Of a stretch of DNA of 64,000 nucleotides, positions 34,001 through 45,373 are shown one piece after another (the first letter of the stretch is position 1; every line of letters starts with the position of its first letter). The DNA lies in the NCBI GenBank assembly GCA_020744425.1, contig JAGMUV010000006.1, positions 3,038,001 through 3,102,000 of the forward strand, in the 5' to 3' direction. The stretch comes from Dactylonectria macrodidyma. Its lineage: Eukaryota > Ascomycota > Sordariomycetes > Hypocreales > Nectriaceae. Under the pieces are notes generated by a model. It saw only the letters and a program-made list of their open reading frames with translations. It did no database searches and was not told the DNA's origin. Both the position numbers and the translations under genes were made by a program.

Positions 34001-36681
34001 CTCGATCGTCTGTCTCGCGATCCCTCTCTTCGGAACTGTCCTCTGCCCTGGACTCGCCTGCTACGGCACACTCAGAAGCTGCAGACGTCTCCGAGGACGA
34101 GACCATCACTGCCAAGCCCACTGCTTCCACGGAGGACCTGAACCAGGCTCAGAGCGAGCAGTTTGCCATCGAGCTGAGCCGTCTCAAGACACTCGCTCAA
34201 GAACGCGAGGCTGCCGAGAAGGAGCTTGCTGCCAAGTACGCGCAGCTCGAGTCCCAGCACAGCGAGACTCTCGACATTGTCGAGGAGCTCAAGACCGACC
34301 TGTCCAAAGCCCGGGCCGTCGAGGTCACCTCGCCCCGATCCAGCACCCCTGTTATCCGTCGCAAATCCAGCCAGAACCTCATGATCATAGACCGCGCTCA
34401 CAGATCCTTTGCCTCCCTGCGAAACATTGCCGCGGAGAACTTCGAGGATAAGCACGACGTTATGCAAAACTTTGAGCTCAACCTCAACTCGGCCATGCAC
34501 GAGTTGCACACACGCAGTGAGCGCATCCAGGAGCTCGAGGCTGACATCGCATCTGCCAAGAAGGAGATGGAGACTAAGATGACCATCATCTCGGGTTTGA
34601 CCCGCGAGCGATCCAGTCTCAAGGCGAGCCCCATGGACATGTCGATGGTTGCCAACATGCGAGACCAGCTGGAGCAGAACGAGCGAGCACTCTCGCAAGC
34701 ACGGGACGCCCATGCTGTCCGCGAACAGGAGCTGACGACCGAGCTGGAGTCCTTGCGACAGGCCGTAGAGGCGGTGCGAAGCGCTGGTGCATCGCCGGTT
34801 GACGATGAAGTGAAGCGTGGACACGAGGAAAAGATTGGTGAGCTGCAGAAGGAACTCGCCACTTGGGAAGAAAAGCACAAGACGGTTCTTGAGTCCCTCG
34901 CCACCACTGAGACACAGCTGCAAAGTAGGATCCAGGAACTCGAGGAGCAGGTTGCTCACGCTGAACAGACGCCCGAACCGAGGGAACCCACTGCAGAGTC
35001 GCCAGATGCCGCTGAGCTGCAAGAGAAGCACGAGAAACAAGAGAAGCTTGTCTTCTTCCTGCGCAGCGAGATTGACGAGTACAAGGCCATCATCAACAGC
35101 AATAACGCCAAGGTTGCGGAGCTCGAGAAGGCGCACGCTTCGACTCGCGCCGAATTGGAGGCTGCCACCGAAAAGTACAACGCCGAGTTGGAGGTGGCAT
35201 CCCAGAAGCACCTCGCCGAGTTGGGATTGGCTACCGAGAAGCACTCTGCTGAGTTGGAGGAGCTGAAGAGCGCTCAAGGCACCAGGGAGCTTGCTGAAGC
35301 CGAGAACAACACCCGCCACCAGGAGCTCGTTGCCAAACTGGAGGCACAGATGGCCGCTCACGAGTTAGCCACCAAGAGCCACCAGGAGAGCCTGGACCTT
35401 CTCAAGAGCGCCCACGCCAAAGAGCTGGCCGATCTCAAGACCCATGAGCAAAAGGGCTATGAGGAGCAGGTTGAGGTGCTTATGTCGGAGCACGCCGATG
35501 GCGTCCAGAAGCTCGAGATGGAGCTGGCGGAGGCGAGGGAGGATCTCATGAAGGTGGCTACTCAGGTCGCCTTTGCTCTGGGTCTGGATGTCAGCATCGA
35601 GAAGCTCACCGAGCGGATCGATTCGCTCGTCGATGACCAGAAGGCGCTGGGCGAAGAGCAAGCCAAGCGTGTTGAGATGGAGGTACACGTCGCTGAGCTC
35701 ACTGCCATCAACGAGACTATCATGGCTGAGCTTGAGACGGCCAAGACTGAGCTCGAGACGGCCAAGGCAGCCCTCGCAGAGTTGGTCGCTGAAACCAACG
35801 CGAACAGCAAGTCGGCTCCTCTCACCGACCAGGTTACGATCCTCAAGAACAGGATGTCGGAGCTCGACACCCGCAGCAAGAAGAACAGCCGTCTGGTGGA
35901 GGAGCTTGAGGAGCAGCTGCAGAACAACTTCGACGAGGCCCAGATGACCAACAACCGTCTGAGCACCTTGCAAACGGAGCGCAACGCGCAGCTCGACGAG
36001 GCCAACGCGGCGAAAATACGACTCCAATCCGAGCTGGATGCCCTCCGTGACGAATACGGGACCATCCAAGTAAGTTCACCATGTCAAGTCTCAAACGAAG
36101 CAGCATTTACTAACTCATCATCGCAGACCAAGCTCGAGGACGCCATGGCCGGCGTGCAGCGATCCAACTCCAACTCGACGATCCGAAAGAGCGCATCCCA
36201 CACCTCCCTCCCATCACCACCACCAGCCATCCCTCTACCTCCCCTGCCGACATCGCCTGTCAACGGCTCGCCTGGATCGCCTTCGGCTACTCGCCCGCCC
36301 AGCAAGGACAACCTGAATATCTCGCAAATCACCGAGGACCAGGAAGCCCGCATCCGCACCATCGAGAAGCACCTCTACGCCGAGCGCCAGCTCACCCAAA
36401 CACTGGAGGAGGCCCTGACGGACCTGGAGAAGCAGACCAACAAGGTCAAGGCTGACTGCGACGCGTGGAAGAAGCGCGCCCAGGAGCTCGAGACGGAGAA
36501 CAAGGACCTTAAGGACCGGCCGCCGCCCGAGCCCGTCCAGGACAACCGCTGGAGCCTCCAGGCCGTCGAGGAGGAGCGCAAGAAGCGCCAGGCCGCCGAG
36601 GCCGCGCGCCGCCAGCTCGAGGAGCGCATGAACGCCATCAGCAAGAACAAGAAGAAGAAGGGAAGCTTGAACTGCTTCTAG
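31050..36681 (+). CDS. Kinesin motor protein with long coiled coil (possibly kinesin-4 type)
   Basis: Microtubule motor. Exons 31050-31218, 31366-31689, 31793-36069 and 36127-36681 give 1,774 residues. The acceptor at 31365 joins RTAVKV to VVRVRPPL, the normal start of a motor domain. The next intron (31690-31792) joins LMG to VIPRAAAALF. Motor motifs: P-loop GQSGAGKSYTMG (near residue 140), switch I NAKSSRSHAVF, switch II DLAGSERLKNTG and NTVQYAQRARAI. The N-terminal motor is followed by more than 1,200 residues of heptad-rich coiled coil and a basic end, KKKKGSLNCF. Size and layout fit fungal kinesin-4-like motors, but the class is not certain. The last intron, 57 nt, has no stop and keeps the frame. 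Confidence 0.93.
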
Positions 36682-37366
36682 AAGGGGCCGGCCTGCGCTT
36701 GACAATGGCGGCTGGGTTGGGAGTGGAGAGTGAGAGACGTTGTTTTTCATGCCTCATGTTGTCCTGTTTTTTTTTGCTTTGCTCTTGTTCTATTCCCCCC
36801 CGTGTGTGTTTTTGGCACTGGCCAGGAGTTTGGAAGGGTTTCTGCTTCTTGCCTGAGAATACCACCTACACCAGCAGCGCGATGCACGAATGTGATTATA
36901 TCCCCTCCGCTTGACGTCACGTTTTACCCCCTTATTACCTCATTTTTCTCACCCCTTTTCTTGTTTTGGTTTCTTCTTTCCTCTTCAAAAAAACGTCTTT
37001 TTTTTTATTTGGCTTCGGCTGTTTTTTTTTTCTATGAAGCGGAAAGATGAGATGGGATGATTTTCATGAGGCCCGAAAGATAACTGGGCGATTCTGTTAC
37101 ATATATGGGAACTATCCCGCGACGATAGTGGTAAATACTAGTTGAGAATATTTCTGGTCAAAACTTTTGATGAATGCGTGTGTGAATGAGTGAGTGATGG
37201 TTGTAAGAAAGTGGGTAGGTCACGGGTTCTTGGGCTGGGGCGTGACAAAATACTTGCTACCTATTTAGTCGTCAGCCTCACCTAAGTTACTCCTACTCCG
37301 CCAAGGTCACCTCTCGACAAATCTAAAATAGCCATCGCCATCAGCGTTCGCGTGCTGCCTGCCGCC
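36682..37366. other. Intergenic, 0.7 kb
   Basis: T-rich 3' flank of the kinesin with poly-T runs (36766-37035), then the promoter of the TPR-CHAT gene. No gene recognised. Confidence 0.5.
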
Positions 37367-40300
37367 ATGTTTGAAGCTCCCCTTAGTCCAATATGGTGGG
37401 TGTTGAAGCAGGTCGAATCATACAGGGCATCTCGGCTTCAGGATGCTGCACTTGACATATGCACGAAATACCTGAGAAGTGGCGATTCATCTGATCTAGA
37501 GACAGCGTTTCAACGAGTTCAGCAAGCTATAAATGCAACACCTGAGGACCATCCGGGCCGGGCAAAAATTTATCAAAACCTCGCTTTTTTGTATGTTTTT
37601 AAATATCGGAGATCGGAAGAGCTGTCAGATCTGGACATGATGATACAGAAATCCCAGGAAGCTCTAAATCTGTTATCAAATCATGACACTCGACGGGCCC
37701 GGTTGATTCAAGTTCTCGCATTTGGATACTACGACAAGCAAAAAATAACACGCACGCTACCAGACCTGGAGTCCGCAATCCAGCAATATGAAAAGCTACT
37801 TGAAGTGATACCGGAGAGCCACGCCGATCAGTCACGACGCTTAAAGAGCATGAAATATCTTGGGTACGCATATCATAACAAATACTTCAAGACAAGAAAT
37901 GGAGCGGACCTAGATATGGCTATCCGAAGATATCGGGACGTCGCTGAGGCAACATCACTCAGTGACTCCGACCTGGGGGTTCGGTTTCAAAATATTGGAC
38001 TGGGATATTTTACTAGATTCCAACGAACTGGCTCATTTGCGGATCTCGAGGCAGCGATGCAGAAATTTCGAGACGCTGTAGATGCAACACCGAGTGACCA
38101 TCCTTACCGGGTATCTCGGATTCGGATCCTAGGGTTCGTTCACTGGACAAGATACAGGACATCGCGAGCCATAGCTGACCTGGAGGTTTCCATCCAACAA
38201 TTCCAATGGTCGCTCGACGCTGTGCCTGACCACCATCGCAGCCGATCAGATTTGCTTCATGGCCTTGGAATGGGGTACCACGAAAGACACATACGACTAC
38301 AAGAATCTTCAGACATCGAGAAGGCTATTCAGTTGTATCAAGAATCCTTGGACCTGGTATCACAAGACCCTGTCTACCGCGCACATCGACTTCAAGGCCT
38401 TGGGTGCGGATACCATTCCAAATACGAGAGCACAAAAGAAATGGCAGACCTGGACAGAGCCATACAATTCCAACATGCCTCTGTCAACGAAACACAGGAT
38501 GGTAGCTTTTCTCTTGTACTACGCCAGACGAACCTCGGAGTTTCATACAGCCTCAAGCACAAGGCAACGAAGCTCCCAGAGCACCTAGAATCATCGATAC
38601 AGCAATTCCAAAGTGCTCTAGATTTGACCCCGGAGAGTCATCCTAGCCGTGCAGCTGTGTTGCGTTGTCTTGGATTCCAATACGGCGAGAAATACGGTAC
38701 ATTCAAATCACGGTCAGATCTTGAGAAGGCGATACAGTTTTATGAGAGCTCTCTTGGGCATTTCATATCACCACCAAATGAGCGGCTAAAGTCTGGCAAG
38801 GTTTTACTCGGTTATTACGCAAGAATGAAAAACTGGCCATTGGCTTATCAGACTGCCTGTTCCGTGGCATCCTTGGTTCCTCTGCTCGCGCCGCGCTCTC
38901 TGGAAAATTTGGATAAGCAGTACTTGATTACCGAGTTCATTGGCTTGGCTTCTGATTCTGCTGCCGCTGCTTTAATGGTACAGAAGACACCCTATGAGGC
39001 GATCCGGCTTCTAGAACTTGCCCGTGGGATTATCGTGGGTTCTTTGTCTGACATGCGGGCCGATATATCCGACCTTCGACAGAAACACCCTCAGCTAGCA
39101 GAAGAGTACACCAACCTTCGAGACCAATTGGATACTCCAACAGAATTGCTCCAAGTCGGCCAACCAAATCCTCTATCGGCCTTAACGACCCAAGAGGACG
39201 AACTTAACATAGGGGGGGAATTAGCCCGGCATGTTGATCAGCGCTATAGTGCGAATCTTCGACTAGAAGAAACCATAGAAGCGATTAGGAAACTACCTGG
39301 CTTTGGCAGTTTCCTCCAATTTCCATCCGAGGACGAATTAAGAGATGCTGCAGCCTCAGGTACGATCGTTGTTATCAATGTGAGCGACTATCGATGCGAT
39401 GCGTTGATCATCGAGAAATGCGGGCTACGGACGTTGCGACTTCCAAGTCTACGCAGTAACGATGTTCGGGATCACGTCGCGACTCTCAATCCTTGGTCGA
39501 TGAATACTGAACTACTCGGATGGCTATGGGATACCACTGCGAAGCCGGTCCTAACTTCGCTTGGCCTCACTGAATCCTCCCTGGATAGTTGGCCTCGAAT
39601 ATGGTGGATTCCAACTGGGCCTCTTGCCAAGTTTCCCATCCACGCAGCTGGAGACTATTCTTCCGGCAACTATTCTGATACCGTCCTGGATCTTGTTATT
39701 TCGTCTTACAGCTCTTCTGTCAAGGCTCTCGTACAAAGTCAGCAGAGTCGACTAAGAATGGTACGAAAGCCAGAAAACGTGGTTCTTATCGGAATGCGAG
39801 AACTTCAATTCACTGGGGAGGAGATCAACAAGCTCGAACGGATTTGCGGATCAATGAAATTGCAAGTTCGCAAGCCAAACCATTTAAAAAAGGATGTTCT
39901 GGACGCGTTAAAAGGGTCCGACATATTCCATTTTGCTGGACATGGGCAGACCAACCCCTTGAACCCGTCAGAAAGTTCTTTGATTCTCAGCGATGAAGGG
40001 CTCACTGTGACAAATCTATTTGAGATAAACCTCCATAACCACAAACCATTCCTTGCCTACCTCTCTGCATGCGGAACAGGACAGGTGAAGCATGATACCC
40101 TTATTGACGAGGGTATTCACTTGATAGCTGCGTGTCAGCTTGCTGGCTTCCGGCATGTTGTTGGGACATTATGGGAAGTCAATGATAGGACATGTGTAGA
40201 TGCCACCGTGATATCCTATACGTGGATGAAAGATGGACACATGAATGATGAGTCCGTCAGTCTAGGAGTTCATCATGCTAGCAGGACTCTTCGCACCCAA

Positions 40301-40483
40301 TGGGTCCAGGAGAATACGACAAGAGGGGCCCACAAACATGAGATGGCGGCCCGCAGAGAATTCCCTCACGAGGATACGGATGCATCATGTTTGAGTCACG
40401 GAAAGACAAGAGATCCAAGGGATGTTCTGTTACATGAGGATATACCCCTATATTGGGTTCCATATGTTCATTTTGGCGTCTAG
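37367..40483 (+). CDS. TPR-CHAT protein (caspase-like protease domain)
   Basis: Single exon, 1,038 residues from ATG 37367. The N-terminal two thirds hold nine or ten TPR-like repeats of about 50 residues with the pattern DLExAIQxFQxALDxTPxDHPxRAxxLxxLGxxYxxKY. The C-terminal third is a CHAT domain: DIFHFAGHGQTNPLNPSESS with the candidate catalytic His859, YLSACGTGQVKHDTLIDEGI with the candidate Cys902, GFRHVVGTLWEVND, and the closing PLYWVPYVHFGV. CHAT domains are caspase relatives (clan CD). In bacteria, TPR-CHAT proteases act in defence. In fungi such proteins are abundant and variable, with links to cell death or non-self recognition suspected. The frame is open throughout, so the gene looks functional. 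It opens an accessory region with other protease remnants. Confidence 0.93.
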   Translation: MFEAPLSPIWWVLKQVESYRASRLQDAALDICTKYLRSGDSSDLETAFQRVQQAINATPEDHPGRAKIYQNLAFLYVFKYRRSEELSDLDMMIQKSQEALNLLSNHDTRRARLIQVLAFGYYDKQKITRTLPDLESAIQQYEKLLEVIPESHADQSRRLKSMKYLGYAYHNKYFKTRNGADLDMAIRRYRDVAEATSLSDSDLGVRFQNIGLGYFTRFQRTGSFADLEAAMQKFRDAVDATPSDHPYRVSRIRILGFVHWTRYRTSRAIADLEVSIQQFQWSLDAVPDHHRSRSDLLHGLGMGYHERHIRLQESSDIEKAIQLYQESLDLVSQDPVYRAHRLQGLGCGYHSKYESTKEMADLDRAIQFQHASVNETQDGSFSLVLRQTNLGVSYSLKHKATKLPEHLESSIQQFQSALDLTPESHPSRAAVLRCLGFQYGEKYGTFKSRSDLEKAIQFYESSLGHFISPPNERLKSGKVLLGYYARMKNWPLAYQTACSVASLVPLLAPRSLENLDKQYLITEFIGLASDSAAAALMVQKTPYEAIRLLELARGIIVGSLSDMRADISDLRQKHPQLAEEYTNLRDQLDTPTELLQVGQPNPLSALTTQEDELNIGGELARHVDQRYSANLRLEETIEAIRKLPGFGSFLQFPSEDELRDAAASGTIVVINVSDYRCDALIIEKCGLRTLRLPSLRSNDVRDHVATLNPWSMNTELLGWLWDTTAKPVLTSLGLTESSLDSWPRIWWIPTGPLAKFPIHAAGDYSSGNYSDTVLDLVISSYSSSVKALVQSQQSRLRMVRKPENVVLIGMRELQFTGEEINKLERICGSMKLQVRKPNHLKKDVLDALKGSDIFHFAGHGQTNPLNPSESSLILSDEGLTVTNLFEINLHNHKPFLAYLSACGTGQVKHDTLIDEGIHLIAACQLAGFRHVVGTLWEVNDRTCVDATVISYTWMKDGHMNDESVSLGVHHASRTLRTQWVQENTTRGAHKHEMAARREFPHEDTDASCLSHGKTRDPRDVLLHEDIPLYWVPYVHFGV

Positions 40484-41827
40484 GCTATGTTTCAGGGTAT
40501 GATCCGTATAAACGTACGTAATTCGAAATGAAGTAGATCTCCGCGTGTAACCCTTTGGTATCCCTATACCGTTGAATGTAATTTAGACGGTAAAAATTCT
40601 ATGCACCCTACATTGAAGATTTAGGCACGGCGCCGAAGAGCCTCAAGTTGGCAGACAAGTGATAGCAGAAACACACCACACACTATGGAACATGAACTTA
40701 CTTTGCATCTTTAATATTAAATTTGAACAAATTAAACAAAGTATAATAATCTATACCGTAAGTTAGTTTACCTTATACTCTTTTATGTATATTTTATATT
40801 TTATTTATTACTAATATAGCTTTTCGATATGCATATGTTGCCATAAGAGTCATTCGTGTGTGCGGTGTTTTCCTTCTCCTGGAAGTCAGACTAATAAGCC
40901 TCAGCCGCTGAGAATAGGATGCCGAATACCCAGAAAAATTGAGCTTCAAGCCGGCCAGTCACGGTCAAGTGAGACGAGATCGATCAGTGGTGGAAGAATG
41001 TGGGCCATCTCCTACAAGCTACCATCCTCTATGACGTCACATGGTTGTGCAATAATCGCCATTGCAACTGAGTCATGCCACAGACAAGTTACCTGAGTTT
41101 TACGGGTTGAAAAAGGCGATACGGCGTGAGACTGGGTAGCAATACATGGCAGGGTTGTGGAGGGATGCGCTCTTGTTGATATGTGCTGGTTTAGTCGTAC
41201 TTGTAAGGAACAGGAAGGCCACTGGAGGGCACTGAGCAGGCCTTGAGTGCCCTGGACGGAGCCATCAAATACGATCAGGTACTCTACACTGATCAGTTAC
41301 AATCGGCGACTATTTTTGAACGTGCTAAAGTCCTCGAAGCCGAATGTTCTCACTCTGGGCCTTCCATCGCGGGGCAAGTTAGGGACGGGTTTGTTAGACT
41401 GGAATGTCAGTTGATTCCTTGTCTGTTAAGGCAAGGAGAAGTCCATACCGGCTCTCTGGAGTTGCAGTGGCACTCGGACAGAACCTGTAAGGCTGAAGGG
41501 GGGAGAGAGTTGCTTATATTATTCCGATGGTGATGGCAAAAGTCGAGGCGGGTGATACTTTTCATGCTCTCGTTGTCAAGGCTAGGCACCAGGATCAGGG
41601 ACAGATGGTTCGGATAGGATTGGCGACCACCTACCGGGCTTTCTCACTTGATCCTTTGGAGATCCCAAGAGTCGAAACCCAGGAGATTTGTATTTTTTAG
41701 TTAATCCTTATTGATCTATCCTCGCAAAGTTGGCAGTGTAAATAGACATTGTGCCTTTGCTCTCACTTGGTAGTACCTTCACTGGTCCTAAGTCTATGCG
41801 TATACATGTTCTGTTCGCAAGACTAGC
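40484..41827. other. Intergenic, 1.3 kb, with an AT-rich patch
   Basis: Contains a strongly AT-rich patch (40690-40830). A weak open frame at 41243-41533 plus, with a possible continuation to 41700 in another frame, may be a decayed gene fragment, but no family was recognised. Confidence 0.5.
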
Positions 41828-42437
41828 TTAAAGAGTGGAAGTGTATTCCTTCGAATTGTCTGCCGTATGAGAAATTCTCGTTAGATAAAAGTAATATGTT
41901 CCTGTGTCTTGTTGATCCTTGTTATCCATAGCTCCCATCACAATATCGTCGGCCACGTATCGGAAAGAGTCAATAATCGGAAAATTGTCATAAACCATAG
42001 CAGCTGAGACAGCACCGCGATATTTCACCTCGCGAAGCTAAGAGGTATCAGCGTAGACCAGAAACGGGGAAGACGGCGGAGTCGAACTCTTGCATTTCCA
42101 TATCTACTAAACCACTTCCGATTGCCCGCCTTGTCAAAGACCATGATGGGATCTACATCATTAGTAGATCTAAAGTCTTTCCCTGCCCATCTGAAGTCTT
42201 TGAGAAGTTTGTGCGTGGGATGCCCGGTGTCGAAGCTATGTCCCGCCCATTTGCCTAGAAGATGCTCGCAGGAGACGGGCTTCAATCGGTTATAGATGTT
42301 CGCGACAACGGCTTCCTCTATGTGACCTTTGATATCCTTCAGTTCCAGAAACTGTTTCTCAGGGCTGCTCAGAGCATTTATGTTAGGCGCAACGGGACTC
42401 TTCACAAATGTAGAGGGGAGACGCACGTGGCTGCCAT
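41828..42437 (-). CDS. GXWXG and DUF4334 domain protein
   Basis: Three exons on the minus strand: 42427-42437 (11 nt), 42088-42364 and 41828-42037, giving 165 residues, the normal family length. The first intron (62 nt) has GTGCGT, a CTAAC branch point and GCAG, and joins MAAT to [10 protein letters not shown]. The second (50 nt) has an unusual GTTCGA donor, a CTGAT branch point and a TTAG acceptor. It joins GNAR to [17 protein letters not shown], restoring the conserved family sequence. Domains: GXWXG ([15 protein letters not shown]) then DUF4334 ([20 protein letters not shown] and [10 protein letters not shown]). Biochemical role is unknown. Both introns rest on splice signals and family fit only. 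Without the second one the frame is broken, so a pseudogene is the alternative. Confidence 0.75.
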
Positions 42438-43598
42438 GACTGACGAGCTTTGATGAATTTCTGCGTTATTGGTGGTGCCTGACCGGACAAGACTGCAGGG
42501 TCGATAGTGATGTTGGCTATGTAAATGTTGAAACCACAATACGTAAATGATGTGAAAGTTCTAATGGTTTGGGTTTCTCGTGTGTTGAGGACAGCCTCGG
42601 CAGACATCGCCCCCACATCTACCGAGCTGAGTGCTTGGAGGCTGTTCCAAAATGCGGGGTTGCAAAATGGTGGTGAATTCTGACAGACACTCCCTTGCCA
42701 GGTACCAGGTAACTTAGGCGACCCCGGGTAAAGATCAGAAGTAGTTGCAGGCTAATTTCTTAAGTGATACTTCTTCTCGATGTACCTATAGCATTTTGTT
42801 TCGATGTGTACAGACCCCACGTGCCACGACTCTGTCGTGAACATGGCGTTTAAGGTGGGATGATTGCTGAAGCAAAGATACATATCATAAGTGATCGGGC
42901 ATTATGGCTCGGATCAGAGCACTATGGGATGTACGTACTGCAAACCTCGACATGACAGTGTAGAACTAGGCAACTTGTTTCGGCGACGATTTATGTCATA
43001 CGTAGCTGATGGTTCGATTTTTCCCTTTGGCAGTTCTTGTCCGAATAGAAAGAACACGAACAAGCAAACCACCATCATGTAAGCCGGCCTACCTTCTAAT
43101 GGCGCTCGGCAGCTTCTGTTTCAGCCTTTCCGGATTGCGGTCTTATTGTTGCACAACGTCCGGTCGCATTCCACTATGAGCTCCAACTAGGCTATGGCAA
43201 CAGCTGCTGAAGTTTACAGATGGAGCTGTCAAAGGCCTAATATGAAGGTGAGCATAGAAACAGCCGCTACTCTCCAACTGGCCCTAGCTTGCTACGGCCA
43301 AAAACTAAACGTAAGCCGATACCTTCCAACTACAGCTACTGTGATATAAAATCAGATCCTTACTCAATTCTACAGGAGTCTTTCCAGTTATAGTCAGAGT
43401 CTCACTTAGTCATAATAAAATTGCCACAGAAATATGATGCCATACGTTTTGAAATGATGTCTCAATTTCAAATGCAACCATCTATCTAGTCTGAAATCTA
43501 GTCCTCTTTCTCCCAAACAAATTTATCCTTCCAAGCAGTTGCTATTTCTCAACGCTATGCTTCCTCTAAAAGCCCTTTCTTCCTAAAGGCAGTTAAGC
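42438..43598. other. Intergenic, 1.2 kb
   Basis: Promoter side of the GXWXG gene and 3' flank of the protease pseudogene; no other gene recognised. Confidence 0.5.
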
Positions 43599-45269
43599 TC
43601 AAAACACCAGATCAACGTCGAAGCCGTGTTCCCGAATGTCGGCAAGCAGCCAGTCAATAGGGGTGTCATAAGATACGTCAAGACCTCCAGTGGTAGGGTT
43701 TCCTCCGCCCCCAGTCAACATGCCGCCGACACGACCTCCAATGTCCCACACACAGGATCAAGAGTCGCCGGCTCCAGAGAAAGACGTTAGTCGACCCTCT
43801 CTGGGTCGATGGCCAACAATACACAACTCATCGGATGTTATGTCATCGTCGTAGGGATGGCGAATGACAGATTGAACATTGTTCGTAAACCCAACGGTAA
43901 GACCACTCTTGGAGCCATGTTTTGCAACCATGGTTGCCGGGCCATGCTCTCCGGTCAGCGTTCTAGGACACATCATCTCCAATTCTGAGAGTTTTCCCTG
44001 AAGCCGTACAGTGTGACTCTTCTCACTGTAGCACAATCGCGACTTGGTATCGGGACCCATAGATTCACGCATTGCACTGACGATTGGCTTGGTGCCGCAA
44101 TCCCCAATGATGACCCGGTTCTCTAGATCTTCCAAGTGAGATCGGTGCTTGCCTGGATGTAATTCAATGAGCGCCCAGTCTCTAAGCCGCCTCGAACCAG
44201 ATGCAGTTGTGCACGTGCCGAACTTGGGAGAGAAGATGACGTGGCCGATGATGCGTGAGGCAGGATCGTCAAGGTTTTCCATATGCTGTAGAAGTTGCTC
44301 ATAAGGCCTCAACTTGGCTTGCATTCTAGTTTCATGGAGTTTGGCATCCTCACTTGAAAAATAAGATGGAGTCCATTCCTCCCAGCCCTCCCGAAGTGTG
44401 AATTTATCTACGAACCCCGCAACGTCCGATTTCGCTTTGTTGAAACTTTCATTGCAGGGCTGAATCACGGTTCTGGGATCAAGATTGTTGTATCGGTATT
44501 CCTCGTTGGGGGACGACTTGTCAAAGAGGACATGTCTGCAAGTCAAGGCAAATACATCTCCCGTGATCTTTTGGCGTAGATAGATGCATTTTGTGCCCTG
44601 GCGGTCTGGCTGGTCAAAGGGTGCAATTGATACCCCTAGGTACTCAGATAGCAATGACCGATAATTGAAATGTTCATCAATGGAGCCGGAAAACAGTCGC
44701 GGGTCCGGCGAAGTAGACCCAGACCAGGAAACCAAGGATTACTTCATCTCACAGTGAACATCGTTGATACCATGTCGCTGTAGTATTTGCCGGCATTGCA
44801 TCACCACTTCGTAGCCTTGAGACCATGATATGGAATCCGGCTCTACCGAGATGAGAAGAGTAATGGGTTGTTCTGGCTTTTCATCCGAATTTGGGATCTT
44901 GACATAGCCGATGCGTAGGATATCGATGGCGGTCCATTTCACGCCGCTGAGGGCCTGCAGAATTTCTATCCTCAGAGGCCCCGTTGAGACATTCCACAGG
45001 TCGGCGATGATGTGTGGTCCGACAACGCCAAGTGCCTTTTCAATTGGCATTTTGGCCTTTCTTTTTGCCTCTACTTCCTTAGTATCAGCTGTTGGCGTTG
45101 ACCAATTGTCTCGGAAGGCCCATGGGTCTGAGCTCGATCGTGCTACCAGCTTTGATTTGCTGGGCAGGCCATAGTAGTAATATTGTTGCTCTTCGATGCT
45201 TGGTGGGGCCGGAGGTTCTGTAAAGTGCCCCATAATGTGGCTAACACATTTCTTGACGGCGGGGACCAT
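43599..45269 (-). pseudogene. Trypsin-like serine protease gene with two in-frame stop codons
   Basis: One continuous 556-codon frame from ATG 45269 to the TGA at 43599, broken by only two stops. The N-terminal part (codons 1-176) contains YYYYGLPSKSKLVARSSSDP and GVKWTAIDILRIGYV. A TAA follows the sequence VHCEMK (44739-44741). The frame then continues directly into a trypsin-like fold with FALTCRHVLF (catalytic His), RLRDWALIEL (Asp) and SFSGAGDS (Ser). The next codon, normally Gly of GDSG, is TGA (43758-43760). Beyond it the frame carries SCVWDIGGRVGGMLTGG and ends in DIREHGFDVDLVF. No frameshift is seen, so inactivation looks recent. TAA fits CAA>TAA, the change made by repeat-induced point mutation; the TGA (from GGA) does not. 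An intron removing the TAA is possible but none is convincing. Confidence 0.8.
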
Positions 45270-45366
45270 GATTTTGTTTCTGATGTGCTTGATTGTCCCT
45301 GGTGTCTGGTGTTTGATGTTTGATGTGGAAGGTAAACATGCCAGAGATACTGGGTAATGTGGTTGC

Positions 45367-45373
45367 TTATATA
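45367..45373 (-). promoter_or_regulatory. TATA box of the protease pseudogene
   Basis: TATATAA on the minus strand about 100 nt upstream of ATG 45269. A similar TATATA stands at the same distance before the inverted relic at 46433. Confidence 0.4.

Noticed and set aside
34072..35361. 429-codon minus-strand frame inside the kinesin
   Set aside because: Antisense shadow of the coiled-coil coding region.
41243..41700. Possible gene fragment downstream of the TPR-CHAT gene
   Set aside because: Two short frames could be joined only by assuming a frameshift and no protein family was recognised.
42075..42100. AGAGTTCGACTCC, resembling a tRNA T loop
   Set aside because: Lies at an exon-intron boundary of the GXWXG gene and no cloverleaf forms.
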